This document shows positions 1-8,490 of a DNA stretch of 64,000 nucleotides, piece by piece. The DNA is from Streptomyces coacervatus (GTDB lineage: Bacteria; Actinomycetota; Actinomycetes; Streptomycetales; Streptomycetaceae): contig NZ_JARHTP010000008.1 in assembly GCF_029223485.1 (NCBI RefSeq), positions 1-64,000 of the forward strand. Reading direction: 5' to 3'. Under the pieces are notes generated by a model. The model did not search any database and had not been told where the DNA came from. It worked only from the letters and a program-made list of their open reading frames with translations. Both the position numbers and the translations under genes were made by a program. Position 1 is the stretch's first letter; each line of letters opens with the position of its first letter.

Positions 1-250
1 CGTCCCAACCGGTGATCCGGCCGGAGACGGGGTATCAACATATCTGGCGTTGATTTTTGGCACGCTGTTGAGTTCTCAAGGAACGGACGCTTCCTTTGTA
101 CTCACCCTCTCGGGCTTTCCTCCGGGCGCTTCCCTTCGCTGTTCCAAACTCTATCAGTGTTTTTCCGTCCCTCTGACCACCCTCCCGCAGACATGCGGAA
201 GATGATCCCGAGTTAGGATCTGACGAGTGTGGGTGCCGCTGAGCCAAGGA
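1..250 (-). promoter_or_regulatory. rRNA operon leader and promoter (16S gene lies beyond left edge)
   Basis: Read on the minus strand this stretch has the features of a Streptomyces rrn leader. There is a -10 hexamer TAGAGT (148-153, minus), then a run of leader sequence, then the boxA-like block TTGAGAACTCAACAGCGTGCC-type sequence at about 58-80, which in actinobacterial rRNA operons takes part in antitermination and processing. The -35 is weak (about 172-177). The match to rrn leaders is from memory of the family; no 16S sequence is inside the window. The operon would be transcribed leftward, divergently from crr. Confidence 0.72.
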
Positions 251-329
251 CGCTTGATCGCGTCGCTCGGCCTCAAGCAGGAGTACGACTGTACACGGGG
301 CTGGGAAGCCGGTGCAAATCGATAGGGCT

Positions 330-345
330 GGTGGTCTAGACCACT
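330..345. promoter_or_regulatory. DasR-responsive element (dre) upstream of crr
   Basis: GGTGGTCTAGACCACT matches the DasR consensus ACTGGTCTAGACCACT at 14 of 16 positions and is an almost perfect palindrome around TCTAGA. DasR is the GntR-type repressor of N-acetylglucosamine and chitin genes, and known dre sites precede PTS genes in Streptomyces. The site is 115 bp upstream of the crr start. Promoter hexamers near it are not clear; TATCTT at 352-357 is one weak -10 candidate. Confidence 0.87.
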
Positions 346-460
346 ATCCGGTATCTTTCATGCGGAACCGGCAGTTCATATGACATACCCTGCTCCACAG
401 TGCGCCGTCCGGTACAGGCAGTGACGGCCCACATGGATCTCCACCTCTGGGAGGCTTCCC

Positions 461-910
461 ATGACCACCGTGACGTCCCCGATTGCAGGACGCGCCATCG
501 GCCTGGCAGCAGTGCCGGATCCAGTCTTCTCCGGGGCCATGGTGGGCCCGGGCACGGCGATCGACCCCGTGCGCGAACCGTCCGAGGCCGTCGCCCCCGT
601 GGACGGAGTCATCGTCTCTCTCCATCCGCACGCTTTTGTCGTTGTCGACGAGGAGGGGCATGGAGTGCTCACCCACCTCGGTATCGACACCGTGCAGCTC
701 AACGGCGACGGCTTCGAACTGCTCGTGAACAAGGGCGACACCGTGACGCGGGGGCAGGGTGTGGTGCGTTGGAACCCGGCCGCCGTGGAGGCCGCCGGCA
801 AGTCCGCGGTGTGCCCCATCGTGGCGCTCGAGGCCACTGCCGAGGCTCTCTCCGATCTTCGTGACGACGGTGATGTGAAGGCGGGCGACAGTCTCTTCGT
901 CTGGAAGTGA
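461..910 (+). CDS. crr: PTS glucose-type IIA component (EIIA-Crr)
   Basis: 149-residue cytoplasmic phosphocarrier of the PEP-dependent phosphotransferase system. It receives phosphate from HPr and passes it to membrane EIIB/EIIC domains; in Streptomyces this is the IIA used for N-acetylglucosamine. The fold's conserved histidines are visible: His72 in THLGIDT is the phospho-acceptor, and the PHAFV motif holds His57. Length equals the family norm for a stand-alone IIA domain. The ATG is preceded by GGGAGG about 5 nt upstream. It is followed closely by ptsI in the same direction, and a DasR box lies upstream, so induction by GlcNAc metabolites is expected. Confidence is high because motif, length and context agree. 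Confidence 0.95.
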   Translation: MTTVTSPIAGRAIGLAAVPDPVFSGAMVGPGTAIDPVREPSEAVAPVDGVIVSLHPHAFVVVDEEGHGVLTHLGIDTVQLNGDGFELLVNKGDTVTRGQGVVRWNPAAVEAAGKSAVCPIVALEATAEALSDLRDDGDVKAGDSLFVWK

Positions 911-988
911 CGGCAGTGCCGTCTTATGACGGCAGGTAGGACAACCACAGCGGCGGCGGGACCCGCCGCACTATCGGAGACGGGTGAG

Positions 989-2659
989 ATGGAGACAACG
1001 CTGCGAGGCGTCGGTGTGAGCCATGGTGTGGCGATCGGCGAGGTTCGGCACATGGGAACGGCGGTGCTGGAGCCGCCTGCCAAGCAGATTCCGGCTGAGG
1101 ATGCAGAGCGTGAACAGGGGCGCGCCCGCAAAGCCGTGGAAGCTGTGGCGGCCGATCTGATGGCGCGCGGCAATCTGGCGGGGGGCGAAGCCCAGGCGGT
1201 GCTCGAGGCTCAGGCCATGATGGCCCAGGACCCCGAGCTGATGGCGGATGTCGAACGGCGTATCGCCGTCGGAAGCACGGCCGAGCGCGCCGTGTATGAC
1301 GCTTTTGCCGCGTACCGCGCCCTTCTCGCCGGTGCCGGTGAGTACCTCGCCGGTCGGGTGGCCGACCTGGATGACGTGCGGAACCGTATCGTCGCCCGGC
1401 TGCTCGGGGTGCCGATGCCGGGCGTCCCGGACAGCGACGAGCCGTACGTTCTTATTGCACGTGACCTTGCGCCTGCCGACACGGCGCTGCTGGACCCGAC
1501 CCTGGTCCTCGGTTTCGTCACCGAGGAGGGTGGGCCGACCAGCCACAGCGCGATTCTGGCGCGGGCGCTCGGTGTTCCGGCCGTGGTGGCGCTGCCGGGT
1601 GCCGGCGAGCTGGCCGAGGGCACGGTGATCGCCGTCGACGGCAGCACCGGCGAGATCTTCGTGAATCCCAGCGAGGAGAAGAAGGCACACCTGCAGGCCG
1701 CGGCCGCTGAGCGCAAGGCAGCGCTCGCCGCCTCGACCGGTCCGGGTGCCACGTCCGACGGACACAAGGTGCCGCTGCTGGCCAACGTCGGCGGTCCCGC
1801 GGACGTGCCGGCCGCGGTCGAGGCCGGAGCCGAGGGTGTGGGCTTGTTCCGCACCGAGTTCCTCTTCCTCGACGACAGCAAGAACGCCCCGTCGGAGGAA
1901 AAGCAGGTCGAGGCTTACCGGCAGGTTCTTGAGGCGTTCCCCGAGGGCCGTGTCGTCGTACGCGTGCTCGACGCCGGCGCGGACAAGCCGCTGGAATTCC
2001 TCACACCGACCGACGAGCCGAACCCGGCGCTGGGCGTGCGCGGTCTGCGGACGCTGCTCGACCATCCGGAGGTTCTGCGCACGCAGCTGACAGCGCTCGC
2101 GAAGGCTGCCGAAGGTCTGCCGGTCTACCTCGAGGTCATGGCCCCGATGGTGGCGGACCGTGCCGACGCCAAGGCGTTCGCGGACGCGTGCCGTGAGGCG
2201 GGGCTGCAGGCGAAGTTCGGCGCGATGGTCGAGATTCCTTCTGCCGCGCTTCGGGCTCGGTCGATTCTGCAGGAGGTCGAATTCCTGTCGCTGGGGACCA
2301 ACGACCTTGCGCAGTACACGTTCGCGGCCGACCGTCAGGTGGGTGCGGTGTCCCGTCTGCAGGATCCGTGGCAACCTGCGCTGCTCGACTTGGTGGCGCT
2401 GTCCGCTGAGGCGGCGAAGGCCGAGGGCAAGAGCTGTGGTGTCTGCGGTGAGGCCGCGTCCGACCCGCTGCTCGCATGTGTGCTGACCGGTCTTGGTGTC
2501 ACCTCCCTGTCCATGGGTGCGGCGTCAATTCCTTATGTGCGGGCGACTCTTGGCAAGTACACGCTGGCCCAATGCGAGCGTGCTGCCGCGGCGGCCCGGG
2601 CTGCGGAGAGCGCCGAGGAGGCGCGCAACGCGGCTCAGGCGGTGCTGTCCGGCGAGTAG
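989..2659 (+). CDS. ptsI: Phosphoenolpyruvate-protein phosphotransferase (PTS enzyme I)
   Basis: Enzyme I, which takes phosphate from PEP and donates it to HPr, the first step of all PTS transport. The chosen ATG (METTLRGVGVSHG...) gives 556 residues, the usual size; an upstream in-frame start at 926 would add a low-complexity tail and lacks a good ribosome-binding site. The phospho-histidine motif GGPTSHSAILAR is present with His186. The PEP-binding barrel follows, with GLFRTEFLF, RVLDAGADKPL, LGVRGLR, and the C-terminal FSLGTNDL-like FLSLGTNDLAQYT and CGEAA segments. It lies 78 bp after crr and is probably co-transcribed with it. A strong hairpin follows the stop codon. Confidence 0.95.
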   Translation: METTLRGVGVSHGVAIGEVRHMGTAVLEPPAKQIPAEDAEREQGRARKAVEAVAADLMARGNLAGGEAQAVLEAQAMMAQDPELMADVERRIAVGSTAERAVYDAFAAYRALLAGAGEYLAGRVADLDDVRNRIVARLLGVPMPGVPDSDEPYVLIARDLAPADTALLDPTLVLGFVTEEGGPTSHSAILARALGVPAVVALPGAGELAEGTVIAVDGSTGEIFVNPSEEKKAHLQAAAAERKAALAASTGPGATSDGHKVPLLANVGGPADVPAAVEAGAEGVGLFRTEFLFLDDSKNAPSEEKQVEAYRQVLEAFPEGRVVVRVLDAGADKPLEFLTPTDEPNPALGVRGLRTLLDHPEVLRTQLTALAKAAEGLPVYLEVMAPMVADRADAKAFADACREAGLQAKFGAMVEIPSAALRARSILQEVEFLSLGTNDLAQYTFAADRQVGAVSRLQDPWQPALLDLVALSAEAAKAEGKSCGVCGEAASDPLLACVLTGLGVTSLSMGAASIPYVRATLGKYTLAQCERAAAAARAAESAEEARNAAQAVLSGE

Positions 2660-2699
2660 CCGGTCCGGCGCCGGCTGTTGTCTCGCCGACTGTTCGTGA

Positions 2700-2729
2700 G
2701 GGGCGCTCCACCCGCGGGTGGAGCGCCCC
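2700..2729. terminator. Bidirectional hairpin terminator after ptsI
   Basis: A perfect inverted repeat: GGGGCGCTCCACCC (2700-2713), two bases, then GGGTGGAGCGCCCC (2716-2729). It lies between the convergent ptsI and the minus-strand gene ending at 2738 and can serve both. Confidence 0.85.
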
Positions 2730-2737
2730 TTCTGCTT

Positions 2738-3631
2738 TCAGTGGCGGTGACCGGGCATCTGTCCTTCCTCCCCGAGGTCCGGCGGTACGCAGTAGTCGAC
2801 GTCCGATTCCGGGGAGATCAGGTCTCCGGATTCGATGTCGGTGCAGTAGGCGTCGAACACCTCGCCGGCCGTGAGGGGGGCGATGCCTTCTCCGCGCAGG
2901 CGCCAGCCGTAGACGCGGTCGGTGGTCCCGGGGGCGCTGGTGCGCATGACGAGCCCGCCTGGGCTCTGGGTGGCCATGCCGAGGGCCAGGACCGTGGTGA
3001 ATTCGAGGGCTTCGGCTTCGTCGAGTTGGATGGCACCGTGGTCGTCCTCGTCTGCATGGAGGACGGACACGAGTGTCTCCGGGGTTGCCGAGACGCTGCA
3101 GACGAGGTGGCGGTTGCCTGCCCCTGCTGTGTCGAGGATGCGTACGAGGAGATGGGAGGCGCGGGTGAAGGCGGCGCGTCCGATGTCCTCGCCGCAGGAG
3201 GCGCAGGCGCCGAGGCGGGCGAGGAGTGTGGACGCGTACTCCCAGGTGGCCTGTCGGACGGCTTCGTCGACGAGGGTGGGGACGAGGTCGGCCAGGGACT
3301 GGCCTTCGTAGGGAACGACGGGTCCTGTGGTCGCCAGTTCTGCCGTGAAGCGGGTGCGGCTCGACTGGACGTCGGGGTCGAGGCCTGTGTCCGCGCAGAA
3401 TTCGGCGTACTCCTGCGGGTCGAAGAGGGCGACCGCGGTGTGGCTGCCCTGGGAGGCGCGCATCTTGAGGAGCGCTTCCACCTGTTGGAGATAGCTCGTG
3501 TGGTTGTCGAAGGTGAAGCTGCGGTAGCGCCTCATGGCACGGAAGTCGTGCTCGTCGGTCAGCAGGCCGATGGTGCCTGCGATTTCGCGGCGCAGGACGC
3601 GTCGCATGGTCTGGCGGTCGGTGTGCGCCAT
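2738..3631 (-). CDS. Conserved hypothetical protein with a CxxC pair
   Basis: 297-residue soluble protein that I do not recognise as a named family. The ATG at 3631 (MAHTDRQTMRRVLRR) is chosen because AGGGGGA lies about 8 nt upstream; longer in-frame starts overlap the ribosome-binding site of this one. The central part holds CASCGED, a single CxxC that could bind a metal or form a disulfide, in a helix-rich context. No signal peptide or membrane segment is seen. The C-terminus is acidic. It is probably the second gene after the MFS transporter gene (22 bp gap), so they may be co-transcribed. No function is proposed. Confidence 0.8.
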   Translation of the reverse strand: MAHTDRQTMRRVLRREIAGTIGLLTDEHDFRAMRRYRSFTFDNHTSYLQQVEALLKMRASQGSHTAVALFDPQEYAEFCADTGLDPDVQSSRTRFTAELATTGPVVPYEGQSLADLVPTLVDEAVRQATWEYASTLLARLGACASCGEDIGRAAFTRASHLLVRILDTAGAGNRHLVCSVSATPETLVSVLHADEDDHGAIQLDEAEALEFTTVLALGMATQSPGGLVMRTSAPGTTDRVYGWRLRGEGIAPLTAGEVFDAYCTDIESGDLISPESDVDYCVPPDLGEEGQMPGHRH

Positions 3632-3653
3632 CTTTCCCCCTGTGCACGGTCGA

Positions 3654-4934
3654 TCAATGCTCACTCACAGTAACTGGCGGCACTGACAATGGCGTCCGAG
3701 TGAGGCGCTCACGGACGAGGCGGTGCTGAATCAGGCAGGTCAGGGCGATGATGGCGCCGAAGGCGGTCCAGCCCGCCGGGCCAGTGGCGATGGCCGCGGT
3801 GACGGCGAGTGGTCCGATGCTGCGTTGGGCGGACTGAGCCAGACCGTGCACGCCGAGGTAGGCGCCCTGCGCGGTGACGGGGGCGAGGGCAACGGAGAGT
3901 TCCCAGGAGATGGCCGCGTGCAGCATCTCTGCCAGGGTGAAGGCGGCTGCCGAGGCGGTCAGGAGCAGGGTGGCGGTCACGGTGCCGTCGCTGGCCGAGA
4001 GTGCCATGGCGATGCCGCCGAGAGCGAAGGCGGCCGACAGGGGGAGGAGGAGCCTGCGAGCGGCCGTGGTGGTGGTCCCGAAACGTGCCAGGGGGACTTG
4101 GAGTGCCACGACCATCACGTTGTTGAGGACCAGCAGCAGGGGCGCGAGGCCGTGCGGGGTGTTGCCCGCGTGTGCGATCCACAGGGGCAGGCCGACCTTG
4201 AAGACGGCGTCGTCGAGGAAGAGGACGGTCTCGGTGCCGACGTAGGCGAGGTAGGTGCGGTCACGCCAGGGATTGGCGCGTGCCGGCTTGGTCGCGGGTG
4301 CCGGGGTCTTCGAGGTGGTGACGGTGCGGGAGGCGGACGGGGGTTCGCCGCAGCGCAGGGTGAGGAGGGCGGAGGCGAGGAAGGAGAGGGCGTCGCCGGC
4401 GAGGAGCCAGTGGTAGGCGGTGGTGGTGCCGAGGGCCAGGGCCGTCGCGGCGACGAGGCCGCCCAGGGCCCAGCCGGCGTTGGCGATGGTGCGGTGTACG
4501 GCTTGGTAGCGGACGCGGTCGGGTCCTGCCACGCGGGTGGCGTACAGCCTGGTGAGGACGCTCGCCGCACGGTCTCCGAGGCTGCCGACCGCGGAGAAAG
4601 CGAGGAGCAGGGCGTAGTCGTTCGTGGTGAGGAGCGCCAAGGAGGCCAGTGCGCGCAGGAGTTGGACGGCGAGCAGGACGCGGGTGAGCGGGAACCGGTC
4701 GGCGAGGCGGCCGCCCAGGGGTGCGCCGGCGATGCCGATGGCTCCGGCGGTTGCAGCGAGCGTCCCGACCTGCGCGACGGAGAGGCCCGAGACATAAGTG
4801 AAGTACAGGACGGACACGGCGGCCCACAACCCGCTGCCGATGCGGTCGACGAGGGCGATGGTGAGCATTCTGCGTCCGTCGCGACCTCCTGGTATCCGGC
4901 TCGACCATGCGGCTGCGCGGCGCATCGGATGCAC
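3654..4934 (-). CDS. MFS transporter
   Basis: 426-residue integral membrane protein with about 12 hydrophobic segments and the MFS loop 2-3 motif (GGRLADRFPLTRVLL, about residues 74-88). The charged central loop around residues 205-225 (threonine, alanine and lysine rich) separates two six-helix halves. Substrate cannot be told from sequence; the overall look is that of a drug or metabolite exporter. The start is GTG at 4934 just after AAGGGGGAG; ATG at 4925 is an alternative. It is divergent from a MocR regulator and shares a 46-bp intergenic region holding a perfect palindrome, so it is likely that regulator's target. Confidence 0.87.
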   Translation of the reverse strand: MHPMRRAAAWSSRIPGGRDGRRMLTIALVDRIGSGLWAAVSVLYFTYVSGLSVAQVGTLAATAGAIGIAGAPLGGRLADRFPLTRVLLAVQLLRALASLALLTTNDYALLLAFSAVGSLGDRAASVLTRLYATRVAGPDRVRYQAVHRTIANAGWALGGLVAATALALGTTTAYHWLLAGDALSFLASALLTLRCGEPPSASRTVTTSKTPAPATKPARANPWRDRTYLAYVGTETVLFLDDAVFKVGLPLWIAHAGNTPHGLAPLLLVLNNVMVVALQVPLARFGTTTTAARRLLLPLSAAFALGGIAMALSASDGTVTATLLLTASAAAFTLAEMLHAAISWELSVALAPVTAQGAYLGVHGLAQSAQRSIGPLAVTAAIATGPAGWTAFGAIIALTCLIQHRLVRERLTRTPLSVPPVTVSEH

Positions 4935-4953
4935 TGCTCCCCCTTACCTTCAG

Positions 4954-4971
4954 TTATGTACTGATACATAA
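4954..4971. promoter_or_regulatory. Palindromic operator in the MFS/MocR divergent promoter
   Basis: TTATGTA-CTGA-TACATAA is a perfect inverted repeat in an otherwise GC-rich region. The hexamer CATAAT (4967-4972) reads as a -10 for the MocR gene, and transcription from it would begin at about the GTG at 4980, so that mRNA is probably leaderless. A bound regulator would cover this -10 directly. Confidence 0.7.
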
Positions 4972-4979
4972 TTTCCAAC

Positions 4980-6299
4980 GTGGCAACACAATATGGGATC
5001 TCTGGTACGACGGCCAAGGCAATTGCCGCGTCCGTCGAACAGGCCGTGGCGGAGGGATCGTTGGGGCCCGAGGCCGCACTGCCTCCCGTGCGACGGCTCG
5101 CGGACGACCTCGGGGTCAGTCCCGGTACGGTCGCCACGGCCTACAAGGAGCTGCGGCAGCGCGGAATCGTGGTCACGCGCGGGCGGGGCGGAACCGTGGT
5201 GGCACCGGCTCCCGCGGTGGCGTCACGGCGGCCGCCCAAAGTCCCGGAGGGACTGCGGGACTTGTCAGGCGGGCATCCGGATCCCGCTCTGCTGCCCGCC
5301 CTCGTACCGCCGTCACGTCTGTCCCCCGGTGCCCGGTCGCACCGTTCGACGCCGAGGCTGGCGCAGCTTGAGGACGCCGTGCGTGACTGGATGGGGGGTG
5401 ATGGGGTGCCCGTGGAGCAAGTGACCTTCGCGCACGGGGCGCTGGATCTGATCGGGCGGTTGTTGTCCGTGGAGTTGCGGCCCGGCGACGCCGTGGCAAT
5501 GGAGGACCCGGGATACCACCATCTGCTGGACCTGATCACGGCGTTGGGGCTGCGCATCGTGCCGGTGGCCGTGGACGACCAGGGTGTGCGCCCCGAGGCC
5601 CTGCGCGGGGCACTGCGGGCGGGTGTGCGGGCTGTGGTGTGCAGTCCTCGGGCACAGAATCCGTACGGCGGCTGCTTCTCGGTGGAGCGCCGGGACGCGC
5701 TCGTGGACGTACTCCGGGACGAGCCCGACGTGCTGGTCATCGAGAACGACCACGCGTCCGCCGTCGCCGCCACCCCCCTCCACTCGTTGACCGGCAGCGG
5801 ATTGACGCGCTGGGTGCACGTGCGCACCGTGAGCAAGTTCCTCGGGACCGACCTGCGGTGGGCGGCAGCTGCGTGTGACGCGACCACCCTGGCCCGCCAC
5901 GACGGGCGGTTGCTGCTGACCTCCGGCTGGGTCAGTCATCTCCTCCAGGAGACCGTGCACGGGTTGCTGTCCGACGGCGGCACGCGCGCGTTGGTGGCGC
6001 GTGCGCAGGAGACTTACGCGCTGCGCCGCGGCGCTCTTCTCGGCGAGCTCGGCGAGCGCGGTATCGGCGCACACGGGGCGAGCGGGATGAACCTGTGGGT
6101 GCCTGTGAAGGACGAGTCGGCCGTGGTGAACGGGCTGCGCTCGTATGGCTGGTGGGTCGCTGCCGGGGCCCGGTTCCGGTCGTCGTCACCGCCGGGGGTG
6201 CGGATCTCCGTGGCCGAGCTGGAGCCTGCCGACGCGGCGCGGCTGGCCTCGGACTTCGGTGCCGTGCTCGGCGAGTCCGAGGCCACCTACGGCGGTTGA
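4980..6299 (+). CDS. MocR/PdxR-type GntR regulator with aminotransferase domain
   Basis: 439-residue regulator. Residues about 5-75 form a GntR winged helix (LPPVRRLADDLGVSPGTVATAYKEL), and the remainder is a fold-type I aminotransferase domain. The PLP-lysine region is visible as TVSKFLGTDLR; upstream are the GALDLIGRLL and PGYHHLLDL segments typical of these proteins. Members normally bind PLP and an amino-compound effector and control a neighbouring gene. Here the neighbour is the divergent MFS transporter, with a perfect palindrome between. The GTG start lies only 7-8 nt after a good -10, without a ribosome-binding site, which points to leaderless translation. Confidence 0.9.
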   Translation: MATQYGISGTTAKAIAASVEQAVAEGSLGPEAALPPVRRLADDLGVSPGTVATAYKELRQRGIVVTRGRGGTVVAPAPAVASRRPPKVPEGLRDLSGGHPDPALLPALVPPSRLSPGARSHRSTPRLAQLEDAVRDWMGGDGVPVEQVTFAHGALDLIGRLLSVELRPGDAVAMEDPGYHHLLDLITALGLRIVPVAVDDQGVRPEALRGALRAGVRAVVCSPRAQNPYGGCFSVERRDALVDVLRDEPDVLVIENDHASAVAATPLHSLTGSGLTRWVHVRTVSKFLGTDLRWAAAACDATTLARHDGRLLLTSGWVSHLLQETVHGLLSDGGTRALVARAQETYALRRGALLGELGERGIGAHGASGMNLWVPVKDESAVVNGLRSYGWWVAAGARFRSSSPPGVRISVAELEPADAARLASDFGAVLGESEATYGG

Positions 6300-6309
6300 G
6301 CCGCCCCTG

Positions 6310-8277
6310 TCAGGCGCGTTTGCGGGCGAGGTCCTCGTAGAAGTGCAGCAGGTCCAGGTTGTCGATGGAGCCCGGGTTGACGGCCTTCTCCAGTGGAGTG
6401 CCCTGGAGGAGGCGCTTGACAGGGACCTCGATGCGCTTTCCGGTGAGGGTGTGCGGAATGCCGGGTACCTCGATGATCTCGTCGGGGACGTGGCGCGGTG
6501 AGAGCTGTTCGCGGATGGTCTGCTTGATGCGGCCCAGCAGGGCGTCGTCCAGGGCGGCGCCGGGGACCAGGTGCACGAACAGGGGCATCCAGTAACCGCC
6601 GTCGGGCTGTTCGATGCCGATGACGAGGGATTCCCTGATCTCGGGGATGCGCTCGACGGCTTCGTAGATGTCGGCCGAGCCCATGCGTACGCCCTGGCGA
6701 TTGAGCGTCGAGTCGGAGCGGCCGTGGATGACGACGGAGCCGCGGGAGGTGACGGTGATCCAGTCGCCGTGGCGCCATACGCCGGGGTAGGTGTCGAAGT
6801 AGCTGTCGTGGTAGCGGCTGCCGTCGGGGTCGTTCCAGAAGCGGATCGGCATGGACGGCATGGGGTTGGTGACCACGAGCTCGCCGACCTCGTCCACCAG
6901 GGGCTTGCCGCTGGGGTCCCAGGACTGCAGGTCGGTGCCGAGGCCGGGTGCCTGGAGCTCGCCGATGTACACCGGGAGGGTCGGTACGGCTCCTGCGAAG
7001 CAGGAGCACACGTCCGTGCCGCCGCTGACGGACGCGATCCACAGATCGTCGCGCACCTCGTCGTGCAGCCAGCGGAATCCGTCGGGCGGTAGCGGTGATC
7101 CGGTGGTGGCGACGCACTGCACCTTGCCGAGGTCGAAGTCGCGCGCCGGGTGGACGCCGGCTTTACGGCAGGCCATGACGTACGCCGCCGAGGTGCCGTA
7201 GAGGGTGGCCCCGGTGCGTTCGGCGATGCGCCACTGGGCGCCCGTGTCCGGGAAGCCGGGGCTGCCGTCGTAGAGCACGATCGTCGTGCCGGTGAGGAGG
7301 CCGGAGACGAGGAAGTTCCACATCATCCAGCCGGTCGAGGTGTACCAGAAGAAACGGTCCTCGGGGCCCAGGTCGCAGTGCAGGCCGAGCTGTTTGAGGT
7401 GCTCGACCAGGATGCCGCCCTGGGACTGGACGATGGCCTTGGGCAGGCCGGTCGTGCCCGAGGAGTAGAGCACCCATAGGGGGTGTTCGAAGGCGACCCG
7501 CTCGAAGACGGGCTCGACGTCCGCGCTGGTCAGTTCCGACCACTCCAGGGCGCCTTCGGGGGGCTCGGTGCCGAGGAGGGGGATGTGGACGACAGCACGC
7601 ACCGTGGGCAGTTCGCGGCGCAGCTCGGCGACGATGTCACGGCGGTCGTGCTCCTTGCCGCCGTAGCGGTAGCCGTCCACGGTGAACAGGACGACCGGTT
7701 CGACCTGCTGGAAGCGGTCGAGGACGCTGCGGGCGCCGAAGTCGGGGGCGCAGGACGTCCAGACGCCGCCCACGGCGGCCGTGGCGAGAAGCGCGACGAC
7801 GGCCTGCGGGATGTTCGGGAGGTAGCCGCTGACGCGGTCTCCGGGGCGGACGCCGAGGGCGCGCAGCTCGGCGGCGAGTGAGCCGACCTGGCGGCGCAGC
7901 TCGGACCAGGTCACCGGGCGCGGCTCGTGCGTCTCGTCGACGTGGAGGAGGGCCGGTTCGTCCGCGCGGGTCGCGGCCGCGCGCAGGGCGTGTTCGGCGT
8001 AGTTCAGGGTAGCCCCGGGGAACCACTGGGCACCCGGCATCGAGCGGTCGCCGAGTACGCGCGCGTAGGGGGTCGAAAACCGTACGTCGAACCACTGGGT
8101 GACGGCTTTCCAGAAGGCGTCCAGTTCGTCGACGGACCAGCGGTGCAGTGCCGCGTAGCCGCCCTCGGCCGGGGCGCCGTGGTGCTCGGCCGCCCAGGCC
8201 TGGAACTTTGTCACCTGCGCCTGGGCGATGCGTTCCGGATCTGGCCGCCAGAGCGGCTGGGGGTTCACGGTCGACAT
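6310..8277 (-). CDS. Acetoacetate-CoA ligase (acetoacetyl-CoA synthetase)
   Basis: 655-residue adenylate-forming enzyme that activates acetoacetate to acetoacetyl-CoA with ATP. The ATP loop YSSGTTGLPKAIVQSQGG and the downstream VSGGTDVCSCF and LNRQGVRMGSADIYE segments are those of the acetoacetyl-CoA synthetase branch of the acyl-CoA synthetase family, and the N-terminus PLWRPDPERI...F..W matches it too. The length is the family norm. ATG at 8277 is chosen, with GGGAG upstream; the open frame continues far upstream but that part is antisense to the GH31 gene and is not coding. The 3-prime end lies 10 bp from the convergent MocR gene. Confidence 0.93.
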   Translation of the reverse strand: MSTVNPQPLWRPDPERIAQAQVTKFQAWAAEHHGAPAEGGYAALHRWSVDELDAFWKAVTQWFDVRFSTPYARVLGDRSMPGAQWFPGATLNYAEHALRAAATRADEPALLHVDETHEPRPVTWSELRRQVGSLAAELRALGVRPGDRVSGYLPNIPQAVVALLATAAVGGVWTSCAPDFGARSVLDRFQQVEPVVLFTVDGYRYGGKEHDRRDIVAELRRELPTVRAVVHIPLLGTEPPEGALEWSELTSADVEPVFERVAFEHPLWVLYSSGTTGLPKAIVQSQGGILVEHLKQLGLHCDLGPEDRFFWYTSTGWMMWNFLVSGLLTGTTIVLYDGSPGFPDTGAQWRIAERTGATLYGTSAAYVMACRKAGVHPARDFDLGKVQCVATTGSPLPPDGFRWLHDEVRDDLWIASVSGGTDVCSCFAGAVPTLPVYIGELQAPGLGTDLQSWDPSGKPLVDEVGELVVTNPMPSMPIRFWNDPDGSRYHDSYFDTYPGVWRHGDWITVTSRGSVVIHGRSDSTLNRQGVRMGSADIYEAVERIPEIRESLVIGIEQPDGGYWMPLFVHLVPGAALDDALLGRIKQTIREQLSPRHVPDEIIEVPGIPHTLTGKRIEVPVKRLLQGTPLEKAVNPGSIDNLDLLHFYEDLARKRA

Positions 8278-8490
8278 GGGGCGGCTCCCGGACTGTGCGC
8301 GTCGTGTGCGTCGGTCGCGCACGTGCAGGGGTGTGCGCGTGACGCGGCTGACACGGACGATGCCATGTGATCGACTTCTACACCAGGGTGCGCCCCACAT
8401 AGTCCGTGTCGTGAAGATGTGGTCCCGGCACGGGTGAACGGGAGTTGAACGACACGCGCGCGTGGGGCGGTCAATGGCAAGGTGAGCAGC

